64,000 nucleotides of DNA from Halichondria panicea (taxonomy: Eukaryota; Porifera; Demospongiae; Suberitida; Halichondriidae): the NCBI RefSeq assembly GCF_963675165.1, contig NC_087380.1:4896571-4960570 (forward strand), read 5' to 3'. Under the pieces are notes generated by a model. It was given only the letters and a program-made list of their open reading frames with translations, was not told the origin of the DNA and ran no database searches. This document shows positions 22,401 through 34,437 of this stretch, in pieces. Each line of letters starts with the position of its first letter. Position 1 is the first letter of the stretch. A program made the position numbers and the translations under genes.

Positions 22401-22467
22401 AATGATCAGTGTAAAGTGGCACGGACAACACCTAACAGGCAGTCCTTTCACTGTGATTACCGAATAG
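13440..22467 (+). CDS. FLN: Filamin, 2 CH domains + 16 Ig-filamin repeats
   Basis: Four coding exons: 13440-13722, 14471-14622, 15047-15235 and 17677-22467, in phase, 1,804 residues. The actin-binding domain has CH1 (residues ~12-118: [35 protein letters not shown]) and CH2 (~135-245: [20 protein letters not shown]). From residue ~250 come 16 Ig-like filamin repeats of ~97 residues ([20 protein letters not shown] ends), nearly all in one 4.8-kb exon. Vertebrate filamins have 24 repeats, so this is a shorter form. Filamins crosslink actin through C-terminal dimerisation and scaffold integrins and signalling proteins. Repeat 9 has a ~40-residue Pro/Ser/Gly insertion holding VRRKSIS (Ser ~1099), a basophilic kinase consensus. 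The last repeat is atypical at its start ([12 protein letters not shown]), as expected of a dimerisation repeat. A start at 17629 in exon 4 is excluded because that stretch is intron. Poly(A) signal at 22544. Confidence 0.95.
14655..14844. mobile_element. MITE of the TATAGCGGG family (R3)
   Basis: Lies in filamin intron 2. The left end TGTAGCGGGTAATTATTTTA.. is mirrored by ..GAAAATTACCTGCTATACAG at the right end. The better preserved copies at 39385-39583 and 39955-40152 give the terminus as CCGTATAGCGGGTAATTTTC. Decayed ends also occur near 245-305, 41935-42105, 43940-44105 and 53889-54262. Confidence 0.7.
16160..16995. mobile_element. R4 element with long inverted ends (~836 bp)
   Basis: In filamin intron 3. 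The left arm (CCGCGGGTTGTAATAGCTAG, then GTCTG repeats, CTGAGTCTGCTCACCTGGAC, GATAGCCTCAACA) is repeated in inverted order at the right end (TTGAGGCTATCCATGG, CATCCAGGTGAGTAGACTCA, CAGACAGACAGACTGACC, ACTATAACCCGTGGCGTGCC). The arms are ~130 bp. This looks like the full-length form of the R4 repeats found singly in introns of RPA1 and midnolin. There is no coding potential. Confidence 0.7.
17095..17262. repeat. Reverse-oriented R1 fragment
   Basis: In filamin intron 3. Reading the minus strand gives the R1 order: GCCGCACGAGAAATACGGTA, a short TG tract, CAACGGTTGTAATTC, GGCTTCTAGCCACATTTTCT. It is homologous to 2058-2300 and 52684-52940. Non-coding. Confidence 0.6.
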
Positions 22468-22543
22468 GACACACCCTCTCAAGAAACTATGGTACATGTA
22501 GATCTAGTAGGTAGCTAGCTAGGTTTGTAGTATATAGAACAGT

Positions 22544-22549
22544 AATAAA
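22544..22549 (+). terminator. Filamin polyadenylation signal
   Basis: Canonical AATAAA 77 bases after the filamin stop codon, inside an otherwise non-coding AT-rich stretch followed by a T-rich run (ACTTTTGTTTT). This is the expected arrangement for cleavage and polyadenylation. Confidence 0.6.
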
Positions 22550-23400
22550 ATTATACTTTTGTTTTAACCCCCTTATTGCTGTACTGTTAATTTGCATGCA
22601 TATCACTGATTTCTCTGCCTAGAATGTGCGTTTTACGCTCTGACGACTTGCATGCGCATGTGTAGCATGTTCCCATGAAGTATTATTTGTACAATGTCTG
22701 AACATGTACTGCATCAATGGTCGGGTCATAAAATTTACTTCTGTTTTCATTGCATCTAGTACCATCAATGTGTATAGAAGTAATCAGTTTCGTATGATCA
22801 TAGATAGAGTAGTACAAATGAGTACATAGCCGATCCAGATAATTGTATCTATAATATTATAATTATAGCTATAGTGCACATACGTGATTCCTGCGAATTT
22901 GTCCCACCCAACCCACTAAAAACATTGCGTTACATTAATGTTACCATAAGACCTCAATTTGTTAATTTGTAAGACTATAATTATGTACAATAGAAGTTAT
23001 GGTGCTATGATATGGCGAATTTCGCAGATTTAGAGTGTACATCTTAAAAATTGAGATCTTGTATATAATTATATATGCACTATATATTATATGCAGCTGA
23101 TGGACGTACTGTACATCAAAAAACAACAGCAGCAGTTAATTCTATATATGGATTTTTAGGTGTTGCGCGAGCTACATCAACAATTAATTAACCATGCATG
23201 CATGCATGGGTCGGTCGATCTTCTTTAGAGAGCCATGAAACATAGCTACTATAGCTAGTGATTTGAGTACCTACAAAATACAAAAAGGCTAGCTGGATCC
23301 CGAATTATAATAACTGAAAGCCAAGAAATGAACTGGATCACCCATTAATTTAATGGCAGAGATATCATGCACTCTAAAAAAATTATGGTGGTAATAAGTT

Positions 23401-23406
23401 TTTATT
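23401..23406 (-). terminator. Candidate midnolin polyadenylation signal
   Basis: TTTATT on the + strand (AATAAA on the - strand), about 214 bases past the midnolin stop. Position and sequence fit, but other A/T-rich hexamers are close by. Confidence 0.4.
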
Positions 23407-23619
23407 TAAAGAACTCTAATTAACAATAAATAACAATGCAATGCATGAAGTTGTATAGAGCACAATCGCTATTATTTTAGAGATAAAATAATAATTATTA
23501 ATAATTATGAAGAACACAATATACTGTGAAATTACACCACAGAACCATAAGCATGAGCCACAAACTACATGCGACTACACATCTAAACTACGACATAATC
23601 AAGGTTTGAAAGTGTTTTT

Positions 23620-26600
23620 TTACACTCTGGAGGAGTCAGAAAGTAAAAAGCCAGGTTTAAGTCCAGCAAAAGTCTCTCTTTCCTTGACTGGTTCTGGGGG
23701 CATGGAGCAGTTCAAAGCCTCCATCCAGCCACAAGCTGATCTTTCTCCTTGTCGCTTTGCTTTGCGGATTGCTCGGTTATACTGCATCTTCCATTTTATT
23801 TGAGCAACTTTATCTTTTAGTTGTTGATTCTCTTCAAACTTTGCTTTGGACATAAGTGGCCCCTCGTGCACTAGGGGGTCTGAAGAACACCCTCCCCTGT
23901 GATGCTTTGAGTCTAGGTCACCGCCATAACTGGTCATTGTCGTCTTTGAGTGGAGAATCTCATGCATGTTGCTGTCACAAGTAAACTCGGATGAGAAACG
24001 GCCTTTGAATGAGCCAGGAAGTCGACCTTTTTCACTATTGGCATACATCTTCTTCAAAATTTCACTTATGGCATCCATTACGGCTTTTCGCTTCATGCTG
24101 ATGCCATTCTCCGGTAGCTTCACTTCATGATGCTTGCTTGACTTACGGTGTTTCGAGTGACTACTAGTTTTACTCAATTCTGGCTCATCTTGAACAGCTT
24201 GGGAGACTGATCTCCCCCCTATTAATGTCTTAAAATCTGAAGATTCTTCTCTTGTTGGTGATTGGTTCATTTTTTCATTTTTAATTTTTGTTGAGTTCGA
24301 AACTAAGGGAGACATACACTCCATCCTAGAATTTTCTCCATGTGTGTGGTAATGATTGATGGTCTTGGTTTTTCCTTTGTGGGTGTATTTACTTCTGTAG
24401 TAATGCCTATCATTAGTTCTTTTTTTAGGACTTGTTGACATGGTGGGACTGTCTATTGAATCTGCCAGTGGTGGATCGCTCAACAGTGCAGCAATAGATG
24501 ATTGTCTTTCAATATCTTGTACTTCGGGTAGTGGTTCAGCCAAGAGTACTGGTGCTGGTTCGCAGATACTGACAGGGGAAACACCTCGCGTTGAACGAAT
24601 CGATCTCTCCAGCAATCTTGAAGACCTCCTCTGAATACCAGCAGGGGAAGTATGTTCTGATGTGTTCATTAGTTCATTGGGTGATCTGTTACTGTTGAGG
24701 TGCCTAAAGGTAGAGGAGCCTATGCTGGCGTCTGGGTAGTCAATCTCATTGACAGCAATTTTTCTGGGCCCTACACATCGCCGCTTGGTGGGAGGTGGCT
24801 CCATTTCTATTTCTTCAACCTTTGCTCGATGGAGGTTAACTACAACAACTGATTCACCCACTCTGATAGCCACTGACAGAGGTGACTTGCCATTTAGGAA
24901 GTCCTCAATCTATATTTGAGGGAAAGTAGACACTGTATGATCATCACAAAGTCTACATGTACGTGTATAAAAATTATATTTAGACGTTGCAGTGAAAGAC
25001 CACTTGTGGTGTCAGGGTCAATACAGAAGGGGCGCGACAACATCACGTGCTAGGTTATGGTCAAGTTTATAGCCAGAAATTGCAATGCTGCACATTTATT
25101 GAAATTCTATAGTCCAGCATGTGTACCTCCTCTGGGGGAAATTAATGGGTCCAGACAATTATTGGGTCCAGATAGTAAATAGAGTACATGCATAATATTA
25201 TAGCAATGAATGAAACACACACATCAGACTTTTTGCAGGCAGCACAGCATACAAATAATTATAAGCATTGTGTGAGACTATACAGTGTAAATCATACCTG
25301 CTGGTCTGAGATTCCACTCATACTGTGTTTCATCATTGCCACAGGGTCCACGGAATTGACAGTCTGGAAATTAAAGAAAAAGTATAATTTCCTTTACAAA
25401 CAATAAGTGTAGGTAAGGAATCTTGTCTGCAGGATAAGTGTGTCATAAGAACAGAGTTTTACGGTATCATACACACATGTAACACACATGTACTCTGCAC
25501 ACACGTCTACGCCTACACACATATACAGTGGAGAGGGACATTTTGACACTTGGGGGTGCCATGAACAGAAAGAAAAGTTTAATATGCGCTAATAGATACT
25601 CTCAATGAACATTTTCATCGATTCTGCACAATAATAAAATGTTTATACATGTAGATGATAGTTTTGGAAAAAAGAAAAACATGCCTTTTAGCCATGTTCC
25701 CTTATCAATTGTATAATCATCTTCAAAATTGAGGGGGGGATCCGGCCCCCTAGCCCCCTTTCCTGCTCGTTGGTATAATTATGAGCGAGCTGCGAACAAA
25801 CCACATGTGTACTTGGCATACATGCAAATTGCACCTTCTACACACATTCACACAATCATGTACATGCATGTAGTTGCAACAAACGTTAGAAAGTTAATTC
25901 CTTGTCTAGTTTATTGGAATTATATACAGCTTTACGTGTTTTACCAGTGCCTAGTGTTACTACAAGGAGCAAGTCCAAGGGAAAAGTTTAGAGAATTAAT
26001 CCATGATAGAACCCATGATAGAACTATTCTAAGACTGAGTTGTTTGTTGGCTAGCTGAGTAATTAGCAATTGTATGCACAATGCAAGTGTGGTTGTTTTT
26101 ATCACAATCGCTACCAATTATGCCTTGAGGTGTAGCCACACGAGGAATACGGTAAAACTAACTGTATGTGTAGCTTCTTTTTGAGTTTACATACATGCTG
26201 CAGGGGCGTTTCTAGAGATTAGAGCAGGGGGGTGCTCAAGAGTACAGAAAAAAATGGGCCCATGCGCATAGCGCATGCGATTTATGCCCCCGCATTTATT
26301 GCGGGGCGTTTTTTACATGCATAGTGTGATAATAAGAGTATCAAGACATAATTATGAGTCAGTCATCTTGTAGGATCTCCATGCACTATTCTCCTGGGGT
26401 ACATCCTAGCAAACTACTGCAATGGGGATGTCCAGTCAGTCTAGTGTTAGTCATTGCTTCTCAAAATCTCTCAGTGGAGCAAGAGATGACTGGGAGAGTG
26501 CAGAGGATCTTGATCAGCTATTATAACTGGTTTGCATAACAACATTGGAATGACAATGCTGATTGCGCATGCTCAATTGGGCGTGGTGATGACTCGTAAT

Positions 26601-29600
26601 AGAGCTGCACATACCTCTGGAGCTGCACAGTTAAGCTAGCTAGCTACTGAGTGATAGGATTAGTTTCATGGTTGTCTGGGAGGACAGGAGGGTACTCAAG
26701 CCCCCAAAGCCCCCCATTGTACATGCCACTGTGCTGTTGCAGTAGTCTCAAAGCAAGCTATCTGGTAGGTACAAGAGTGAGAAAACATAATTATGTACAT
26801 GTACACGGCCAGAAGCAGTAGCCATGTGACCCCTTTAATTTGTCTGCAGATCCTCCCTTTTTTAAATTATACATATTCATTGACAAAAAAATGCACATGA
26901 AGTAGAATCTTGGTTAGACAAATTTCTTTACAACTGGGTCAAAGTTCAACTAATATCAAGAAACAAGTGTGTCCCTTACATTCACATGAAAAAATACCAT
27001 AGAAAAGATTGTGTGTAGACTACTGCACCAAACAAAAGCACTGAAGTGCTAACCATCGGCTGTTGACATGAATAAACAAAACCAGAAGAGTAGCAAACCA
27101 CAATTCTACTTTAATAGAGACTGGTAAAGGATCACTTCAGCTGCAAATAATTATGTAGAGTTACCTCGAATAAAGGTCGCGTGTACTAGCCAAAGTGCAA
27201 GTTTCTTAGCTTTTATTTGACAACAAAGCTGAAAGTAATAACTTGTTGTGTGGAGGCTATCCTATCCATGCTGTAAACACAGTGCTATGGCATCCAGGTA
27301 AGCAGACTCAGAAACAAGCTTCTTAGCTTTTGCTCGTTTTTATTTGACAATAAAGGTTTAACATCATAAAATCTGCCACTATTAAAACTAATAACTTGTT
27401 GTGTGAAGGCTATCTATGCTGTAAACGCAGTGCTATGGCACCCAGGTGAGTAGATTCACCTGTCACAAACAAACGGACTACTATACTTGTGGCCGCCCAC
27501 GCCCGCCTCGGGTGACAAACTAGTAATTAAATCTGTCATTCGTATAGACTAACCTATAAAGCAACTGAGAAGACAGAAAAAAGGCTGGCTAAAGAAAGTC
27601 AGAGACACAATATAATATACTATGTACTTAAGCCCTCAGCGGTCGTATGATAATGTACATTTCACAACCAGAGTGCTCTAAAAACGATTGTTGCAAGCTG
27701 CACTGTGCTAATGCCTCTCGCTATGTTCTTTATTTTATTTTATAGAGTACGTGTATATTGCCAATTGCAGCTCACTTGGAAGTTTGAGACAAATAGTAAA
27801 TTGAAAAAACCACTTAAGATAGTTTACTATAGAGCAAGGATTTTAATTTTAGGGCTATGTGTAATTTATGTGTAATGGTGTGCCTCAAACTAAAGCCGTG
27901 TTTTATAGCCAACTTTCAAGCTAAGCGAGCTTCTTACTCACTTTTATTCCGTAACGAAGCTTTAGGAGAAGCCATGCTGTAAATGCAACGCTATGGCAGC
28001 CAGGTGAGAATACAAAGACCAACAGACAAACTAAACAGACTACTATAACCCGCGGCCACCTAGGCGACAATTGTGCATGTGCCAGTAATATATGTGACCA
28101 CGATTTTGCTGAATCGGCATTTTAAAAACTATATACATGTAGTTGGCCTCTTGAGTATAAGTATACATTTAGAGCTTCTAACTAAACTTTGATCATGTCA
28201 GCCATAAATCCTGCAATCGGAATATGGCTAGAGGTAGTGGCTTAGAAAATCCTAGATTAGATAGGAACAGCCAAAGGGCTAGAATCATGGTTGCTATGCT
28301 TAGACACTGTTTAGGAAGTTTCCACGTTATTTAGAAGCCCCCAGGGCTTAGTAAAACCCTCACTAAGTCATGTCTTCAATTGTTGGAGGACTTAAGAGGA
28401 GTTTAAAATGTTACTTTGTGAAATGCTGATTCAGCAATATTATGGTAAAATTGAAAACCATGCATATTAATTTTAACAGTTACTTAAGGGTGGAACACCA
28501 ACCACAGTGGAGTGCATCTCACTCCCACACTATACCGTTACTCTCACACCTACATTATGTCCTAATACAAAACCAATAGGTGTAATGATAGACAACCTCA
28601 ATGTTGAGATATAGATACACCCCACTCCCATACCACAATGACATTCCGAGTATGAATTCATTGCACACACTGTAAATTAACTTGTAAATACCTTCACACG
28701 CACGAAGCACCAATAGTGATGATATAATACACTGTGTTAATGAACATGAATAATATTAAATGTTGCTACAGAATGACTACACCAGGTACTATAGTAGAAC
28801 ATTCAGGAGTTAAACATTAAGGGTTGTGACGCAGGGGACCAATACCTCCCTACAGAAATCCACCCAGCTACTCAATATAACTATAGTAAAGAGTACAAGC
28901 ACGTTAACTATGTACAAATCTCAGATATGTCCTCCCAGGGTGTACATACCCAACCCATTCAAACTTCCATCACAGGTCTGTTGTCCCAACTCCACTACAG
29001 AACCTTGCCAGCTGGCTATAGAAGCTGCAGCATTTTCAAAAACCAACCTGGTGATGTTATGTAGCAGTTACACCCATACAGATTGACATGTTGGCTAAAG
29101 CCAGAGATTAAGAATTCCCATCATATCACATCATCAAATCCTCTTAAAAGTCTTGTACACTTAATTGCCCAGGAAATCCTACACTAGCATACAAGGTACA
29201 TACGCCAAATCATTGTTCACTTGGCTAGCAACAGATGGTCACCAGTAGGTCAGACATGTGGTAGCACATGCATAACGATAAAGCCCTATAGTCACGTCAA
29301 CTGGATCCTATAGTGACCAGCACACCTTACCAATACAGTCACTACTCTTAATCTGGTTAAAGGCATTATAAACCTTACAATGAGTGGACAATAAAGGTTT
29401 TAATTGTGACTCAGGAGACCACATTCATGTGTACAGTGATAGCATGGTCACATATTTTGCCTAGCATAACTCAAGAGAACGAACAATCTAACTAGAAGCC
29501 AATCGAAGCTCTCTCGTATTTTATATACATTGTGTGTGTGCATGCATGCACCGGGGAGATGCACAATACATAACATATAGAGTGTACCTATACATACAGT

Positions 29601-32101
29601 AATGCCGTAATAAAGTTTTATTATGTACTATAGCAGAGCCAATAATTTTCTTGCATTTAATGTGAACTATGTGACTCTAGTACTGTACACTAACGTCAGG
29701 ACTCCTGCTAACGTACATGTACATATTCGGCTAGTGTGAAAGCGGGAGCCTAAATACACACTGGGAATTGAGTCATACCACAGCAGCTATTCCTACACCT
29801 TAGACACCATGACAGCTCAACAGGCTTCTATTTAACACACCAATGTATCACTTTAGCCATGTGAAGGTGGATAACTTACATGTAACCCTTTAGAAGATTG
29901 AAGGCAAAAGGGACAAGCACACAAAAAACTGCACTAAACAGTGTACACCTGGGTTACACAAATTACATGTACCATTGGCGTCAGTAAAAACATTGTTATG
30001 TTGAAAATGAATAACACAGGGATGGCACAAAACAACACACCCCACACTCTCACTACAGGTAATTTTCCTACCTACATCAACTCCAATGCAGTGTATAAAT
30101 GCACACAGTTTTGTGTGTGGGTAATTACTTACTGTGACTCCAGACTCTATGGCTGGAACGAGCCGAATCTCAGAACCATCTTCAATGCCATTAGCAGATA
30201 GTGACCCCGATGTCAGCTCCCTACAAGGAACACAATAAACAATAGTAAGTCACATGAGATGTTGGTCACCTCACCACCAAAATGTACAAAATAGTACAGT
30301 GCACAGTCACACATGGCTCCCTGATCTAACTACCTGTAAGATCCATTAACTAAAAACCACAACAGCGTGCATAGAAAGTAGGGGTGCCTCCACACCATTC
30401 ATTGCAAGATAACAGAAGCCTTCCTAGCAAATTTCTGTGTGGGCTTGTGTGACATGGGTAATGGTTGTTTGTACAGCAGGATTCATAGACATAAGGTACC
30501 CTCTAACGTTACATCTGGCAACACAAATGGCAGCCAATACACACAAATAGGGCTACTGAATAGTTTGAAGACCACTGTTAAGTGTATTCTCATAGTAATA
30601 ACACAAACAAAGTGATTGGCAGTGTCATGAGATCAGTGTTCTCAATGTGGGGTTTCTAAGCCAAACGAGTACTCTGATACAGCCTATGTACATGTAATCT
30701 GGTTAACACATTCATATACCCAAACCTGGATAAAACAAATCTAGAACTTATCCCAGCACTCCCTAGTTTATCCTCCCTCACATAATTATTGATTGGGATG
30801 ACTCGCATAGTTGACATTGGAATAGGGGGGTTAGAGTACAACACAAACATATCATATAAATCAACGATTACATACATGTACATCAGTACACCAACTACTC
30901 TGTAGGAAGGCTGAATATAAACAATGTGAGCATATGAAAGCTGTAAAATTCAACACAGAGATGATTCACAAGCCTTTGACGTGAACAATAACAATACAAC
31001 AGTCGACAATTTCAACTTGCACATTAAGTTAACATTAGGGTACATGAAAACGATTGTGATGCTTATACATAACATACGGTAGACATTTTGCTTAGCAAAG
31101 ACTTAATCGTAGTCTTGCAAAGGGGTGTTGATAAGTACACAATAGCATTTCGCCCTTTAGCCCTACCACCCTGTTAGTACAATGGGTGTATTTCCAGACC
31201 AAAACACATGGAATGCATGGGCACCCACAAATGGTAAGCACAGCGATATCACACACCCAAAGTCATCAAACAGTGCTGACACTGAGTTCTATAGACTAAA
31301 TTCTCTCAACAAGGGATGAATATTTACAACTGCACTATTAAGTAGACCACCACAGATGGTGGATAGTGCCAATGTGGTGACATGCATTACATTTTGTGTC
31401 AATATAAGACCAAATAGCCAACATCCTTTATAAATTCCTTTGAGGGTAACAGACAGAGTCTAATAGCTTTGAAGGGTGCCATGCCTACATACATGTAGTA
31501 GTTTACGCCACACAGACAGGACATGGTGTTAAAGTACACAAATATTAGTGTGATAGCAGCCTCTAAGATGTTGGCATTAGCGGGTATAAATACATGTACA
31601 TGCATCTACAAAGCTGATACATGAAACTATAAACTATTAGCCAACTAACTCAGATCAGCTCATGGAACATAATGATAGCACACGAAAGAGCCATTCCCAG
31701 CTGGTCTACAACACGGATGGCGAACTCATGAACCTGTACCTATAAACTGAAGGGAACATGGCCTATGTGCGATACCAAGAGTTCATTTGAACTCTTGCCG
31801 ATACCTAACCATGCTACAGATGCAACTACAAAAATAGGCAAGTACATTTATAACTCTTAAAGGTTGCTTACTTGCTGTATAAGAGGAGAGTCATCTTCTG
31901 GGGCGAGAGACCCATCTTGTCACTGATGACTTCTTTAAGAGAAGGTACTTTGGTTCCTGGAGTAACAGATAATGAAAAGCTAGGTCCTATAGTTGGTTGT
32001 ATTGTGATAGACACGGACGTGGCCTTGCTTTCTCTTCTCGAACTGGAGCTACCACTCGCTGTAGCGCTACCGGCTGGAGGTGTTTGTGCTGTGCTGTCCA
32101 T
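23620..32101 (-). CDS. MIDN: Midnolin orthologue (Ubl, Catch and C-terminal helix)
   Basis: Four exons on the minus strand: 32101-31872, 30220-30133, 25363-25298 and 24909-23620, in phase, 557 residues. The ATG at 32101 is the first after an in-frame stop. Exons 1-2 encode a ubiquitin-like domain (TSVSITIQPTIGPSFSLSV, LKEVISDKMGLSPQKMTLL, then GIEDGSEIRLVPAIESGV). Exons 3-4 join to give SGISDQQIEDFLNGKSPLSV, matching the vertebrate Catch-1 strand segment. A low-complexity basic and Ser-rich middle follows. AVMDAISEILKKMYANSEKG matches the second Catch segment, and QLKDKVAQIKWKMQYNRAIR the C-terminal proteasome-binding helix. Vertebrate midnolin is nuclear and carries short-lived proteins to the 26S proteasome without ubiquitination; all its blocks are here in order. 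Introns are 1.65, 4.8 and 0.4 kb; the largest holds R4 and other repeats. An open stretch at 32180-32535 upstream on the same strand has no ATG and does not splice in frame, so I treat it as leader or promoter sequence. Confidence 0.92.
27155..28065. repeat. Cluster of R4 repeats in the large midnolin intron
   Basis: Three tandemly arranged partial R4 copies in the same orientation: about 27155-27320, 27318-27520 and 27895-28065. Each has TGTTGTGTG(A/G)AGGCTATC or its decay, CTATGGCATCCAGGTAAGCA-like sequence, and (in two) an ACTACTATA..CGCC end. Short stretches of the R1 end also occur near 26120-26165. Confidence 0.6.
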
Positions 32102-32681
32102 AGTCGAGACAGTGGCTTGAAGATCTTGACGAAGTCTTGGACGTAGTGCTAAGCGACCAGGCAAAAAGGCCAGAGGCGGTTAATGTACACAGCTAAAACA
32201 CAAAGCTAAACAACAGAAGTTTCTTAGGAAAAACTCGCTGAGCTGTACATTTTCATTGCCTCTGTTGACACCCACTATCACTATGGTAAGCCAATTAATG
32301 ATATTTTTCACATCCGCACTTTTAACATTTCTGGTGGTCTGCGGTTTGTCGCTGCCGCGGCCCACCTGTTTGGGACGACCTCCGACCGCATCACCACACC
32401 CCCAGTGGAGTAAGCCAAGGTCAACAGGGTCACTTTTAATAAAAACATTGTCCTGGGTTCTTGACCTTTGCTTGGATATAGCAGCTACCGTACCGTCCGG
32501 CCGTTTCTGTTGCTCTTCATCGCCTGCTTGGAAATCTTTCCTTAGCTAGCTACAGAAGGATAATTTTCCATATCTTGTGGTTTCGAAGAATGCAATCAAA
32601 GACAAAGGTCAAAGCCTTTGACATGACGAAGGTAAATCTGGGATCTCTTCTCTCAAGCTCAGGGGTAGCCTCGAGACCAGG

Positions 32682-32716
32682 CCGATTAAAATTTTAATCG
32701 GCCTGGATTCGAGGCT
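32682..32716. repeat. Perfect palindrome with CTCGA flanks
   Basis: The arms CAGGCCGATTAAAA and TTTTAATCGGCCTG are exact inverse copies with no loop. They are flanked by CCTCGAGAC on the left and GATTCGAGGC on the right, which are also roughly inverse. Hairpins with the same CCTCGA..TCGAGG logic occur at 58783-58818 between PGAP4 and the transglutaminase, suggesting a tiny palindromic repeat family. Confidence 0.75.
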
Positions 32717-32720
32717 AGCT

Positions 32721-33346
32721 CAGGGGCGGATCCAGAGGTAGTTCGTTGGGTTCGTACGAACTACCCTTCCAGCTAGTCTTGACATTACTAAGTCTAGCTA
32801 ACTGTACTGACAAAGTCGTACAAAGTTCTCTCCGTATAATAAAAGGGTGGGGCTGGTTCTCTCTGCATAATAAAAGGGTGGGGCTGGTTCTTCTCTCTGC
32901 ATAACAAGTAGAGGGTGGGGCTGGCTACTGCAGCCAATTGATTTGCACCGTGGTCAAGTGATAAATTATTATATCTAGCCATGAATCCTTGGTTTAAGAA
33001 GAGGAAAGTTTCAGGTAAGGGAGAGTGCATGGCACTGCATATTGAATGACACTGCATACTTACATGTATAATTGCTATAATCATTAATAAATTGATGGTT
33101 AAGTTCTACAAGTCACAAGCCATCACCGTCTGTCTTTCCATTGGGGGTCACCACGTACTATCTCTCCTCCAGTCACAAAACCATCTCTCCTGTGTTACAA
33201 ATTTTTCGAAGGTAGAAAGTGATTAATTAGTAGGCGTGGCACATCAAAAGGGGGCGTGGTCTTCAAAAATTTCGGCGCTGTGCGCCGGGTGAATTTCTTG
33301 TCCGCGAGAAAGAACCCTCCTTTCTTAGATCCTGGATCGGCCCCTG
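32721..33346. mobile_element. hAT-like non-autonomous element (626 bp)
   Basis: Terminal inverted repeats CAGGGGCGGATCCAG (32721-32735) and CTGGATCGGCCCCTG (ending 33346), one mismatch. CAGGG termini are typical of hAT-derived elements. The expected 8-bp target duplication is not clear (GGCTAGCT versus AAGCTGGT). Inside is a ~36-bp unit repeated about three times (landmark AAAAGGGTGGGGCTGGTTCT, 32835-32930). There is no transposase frame, so it is non-autonomous or a decayed remnant. Confidence 0.7.
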
Positions 33347-33466
33347 AAGCTGGTTGGTCTGAGCGCAATAGCTCAACTGATTTCTGCTGTGATTATGAAG
33401 AGGATGAAGCTGCTCAGTAGTATGGCATGCCTGTAGCAGCAAGCTCAAAGATTGAGTTGAGTTGAG

Positions 33467-33612
33467 AGCATCCAGAATTATGGCATGAGGGTCATCCTGG
33501 GCAAGCCTCCTAGGACTCCAAGTTCACTGCTGCGTAGCGAGCTAGGATGGACTGCTCTAGAACAGCGTCGAGAAGAGCTTATGCTAGTACAAGTCCACCG
33601 CAGCATCAAGTA
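33467..33612 (+). pseudogene. Non-LTR retrotransposon fragment (RT C-terminal tail)
   Basis: A ~44-codon stretch reads IQNYGMRVILGKPPRTPSS, LLRSELGWTALEQRREEL, then a stop. This matches the pattern that follows the reverse-transcriptase domain of many LINE elements (VQNRAMRIILG..ELGW.PL..RR). It lacks the rest of the ORF and is a dead 5'-truncated copy. A different lineage of the same motif occurs at 47188. Confidence 0.65.
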
Positions 33613-34437
33613 AACCTTGCCCCAATCACAGATTAATAGCTTAATTCTTATTGCAGATCCAGCTAGCTTAGACTTTAATAGCATGGAGTCTTTGACTTTG
33701 CAGATGCTGAGGCCTCAGCGCATAATTATAGTCTAAATCTTTAGACTACGGAAACAGTAGACGCACTTTTTCACCTTGCTAAATTGACAGCTTGCTAGTC
33801 TAGTACCTTCTTTACATGTACACCATAGCTCTGTTTACACCATCTACGTAGCCTTGATTAGACTCGCAAGCCGTCACTGTTGCAGGCAAACAGTAGACTG
33901 GTCAAACTCCGTGTTGAGACTCGTGTTGCACAGTCAGCATAATTATCAGAAAATATGCTGCGGCTTTTGTGACGTCAGTATACTGCATGTGATACGTAGA
34001 GTTTTCTAGTGAAACGTCAGTATCATTGATCTTGTGGTAACCACATGCGGTTAGTTGCCACAAATATCGTGGCAAACGTTACACAAGTCTCAACACGGAG
34101 TTCCAGTCTACTGTTCGCCTGCAACAGTGACGTGCGGCTTGCAAGTCTAGCCTTGATATCATCGAGCGGCTTGTTATCGAGGCTAGCGAACACCTGGCCC
34201 CGAGACTTGTATATTTGCTTGAGTAAAATTGGCGAAATTTGACCCCGGGCCCCCCTGAGTTTACAGACACTATTCAGACTTCTACTGCAAGTTGGAGCAA
34301 TCCGACCTTAATTAGCTAAGGTTAAGTGGTTCCAGCCTCCTCTGCTGGATTTTTTTTTTTTTTTTTGGTAACAGCTCATGTAATATCAAATGTACAAAAG
34401 CAACAGACCAAAAGATAAGAGGGGGGGGGCATACAGT

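Larger units (their letters stand above)
22468..23619. other. 3'-3' intergenic gap between filamin and midnolin
   Basis: A 1.15-kb AT-rich spacer between two convergent genes. It should contain both 3' UTRs. It shows a + strand AATAAA at 22544 and a - strand AATAAA (TTTATT at 23401-23406). No gene, RNA gene or dispersed repeat was recognised. Confidence 0.6.

Noticed and set aside
28826-30201. Two 86-codon plus-strand frames in the midnolin intron
   Set aside because: Low-complexity composition, no homology, and one overlaps the midnolin exon 2 on the other strand.
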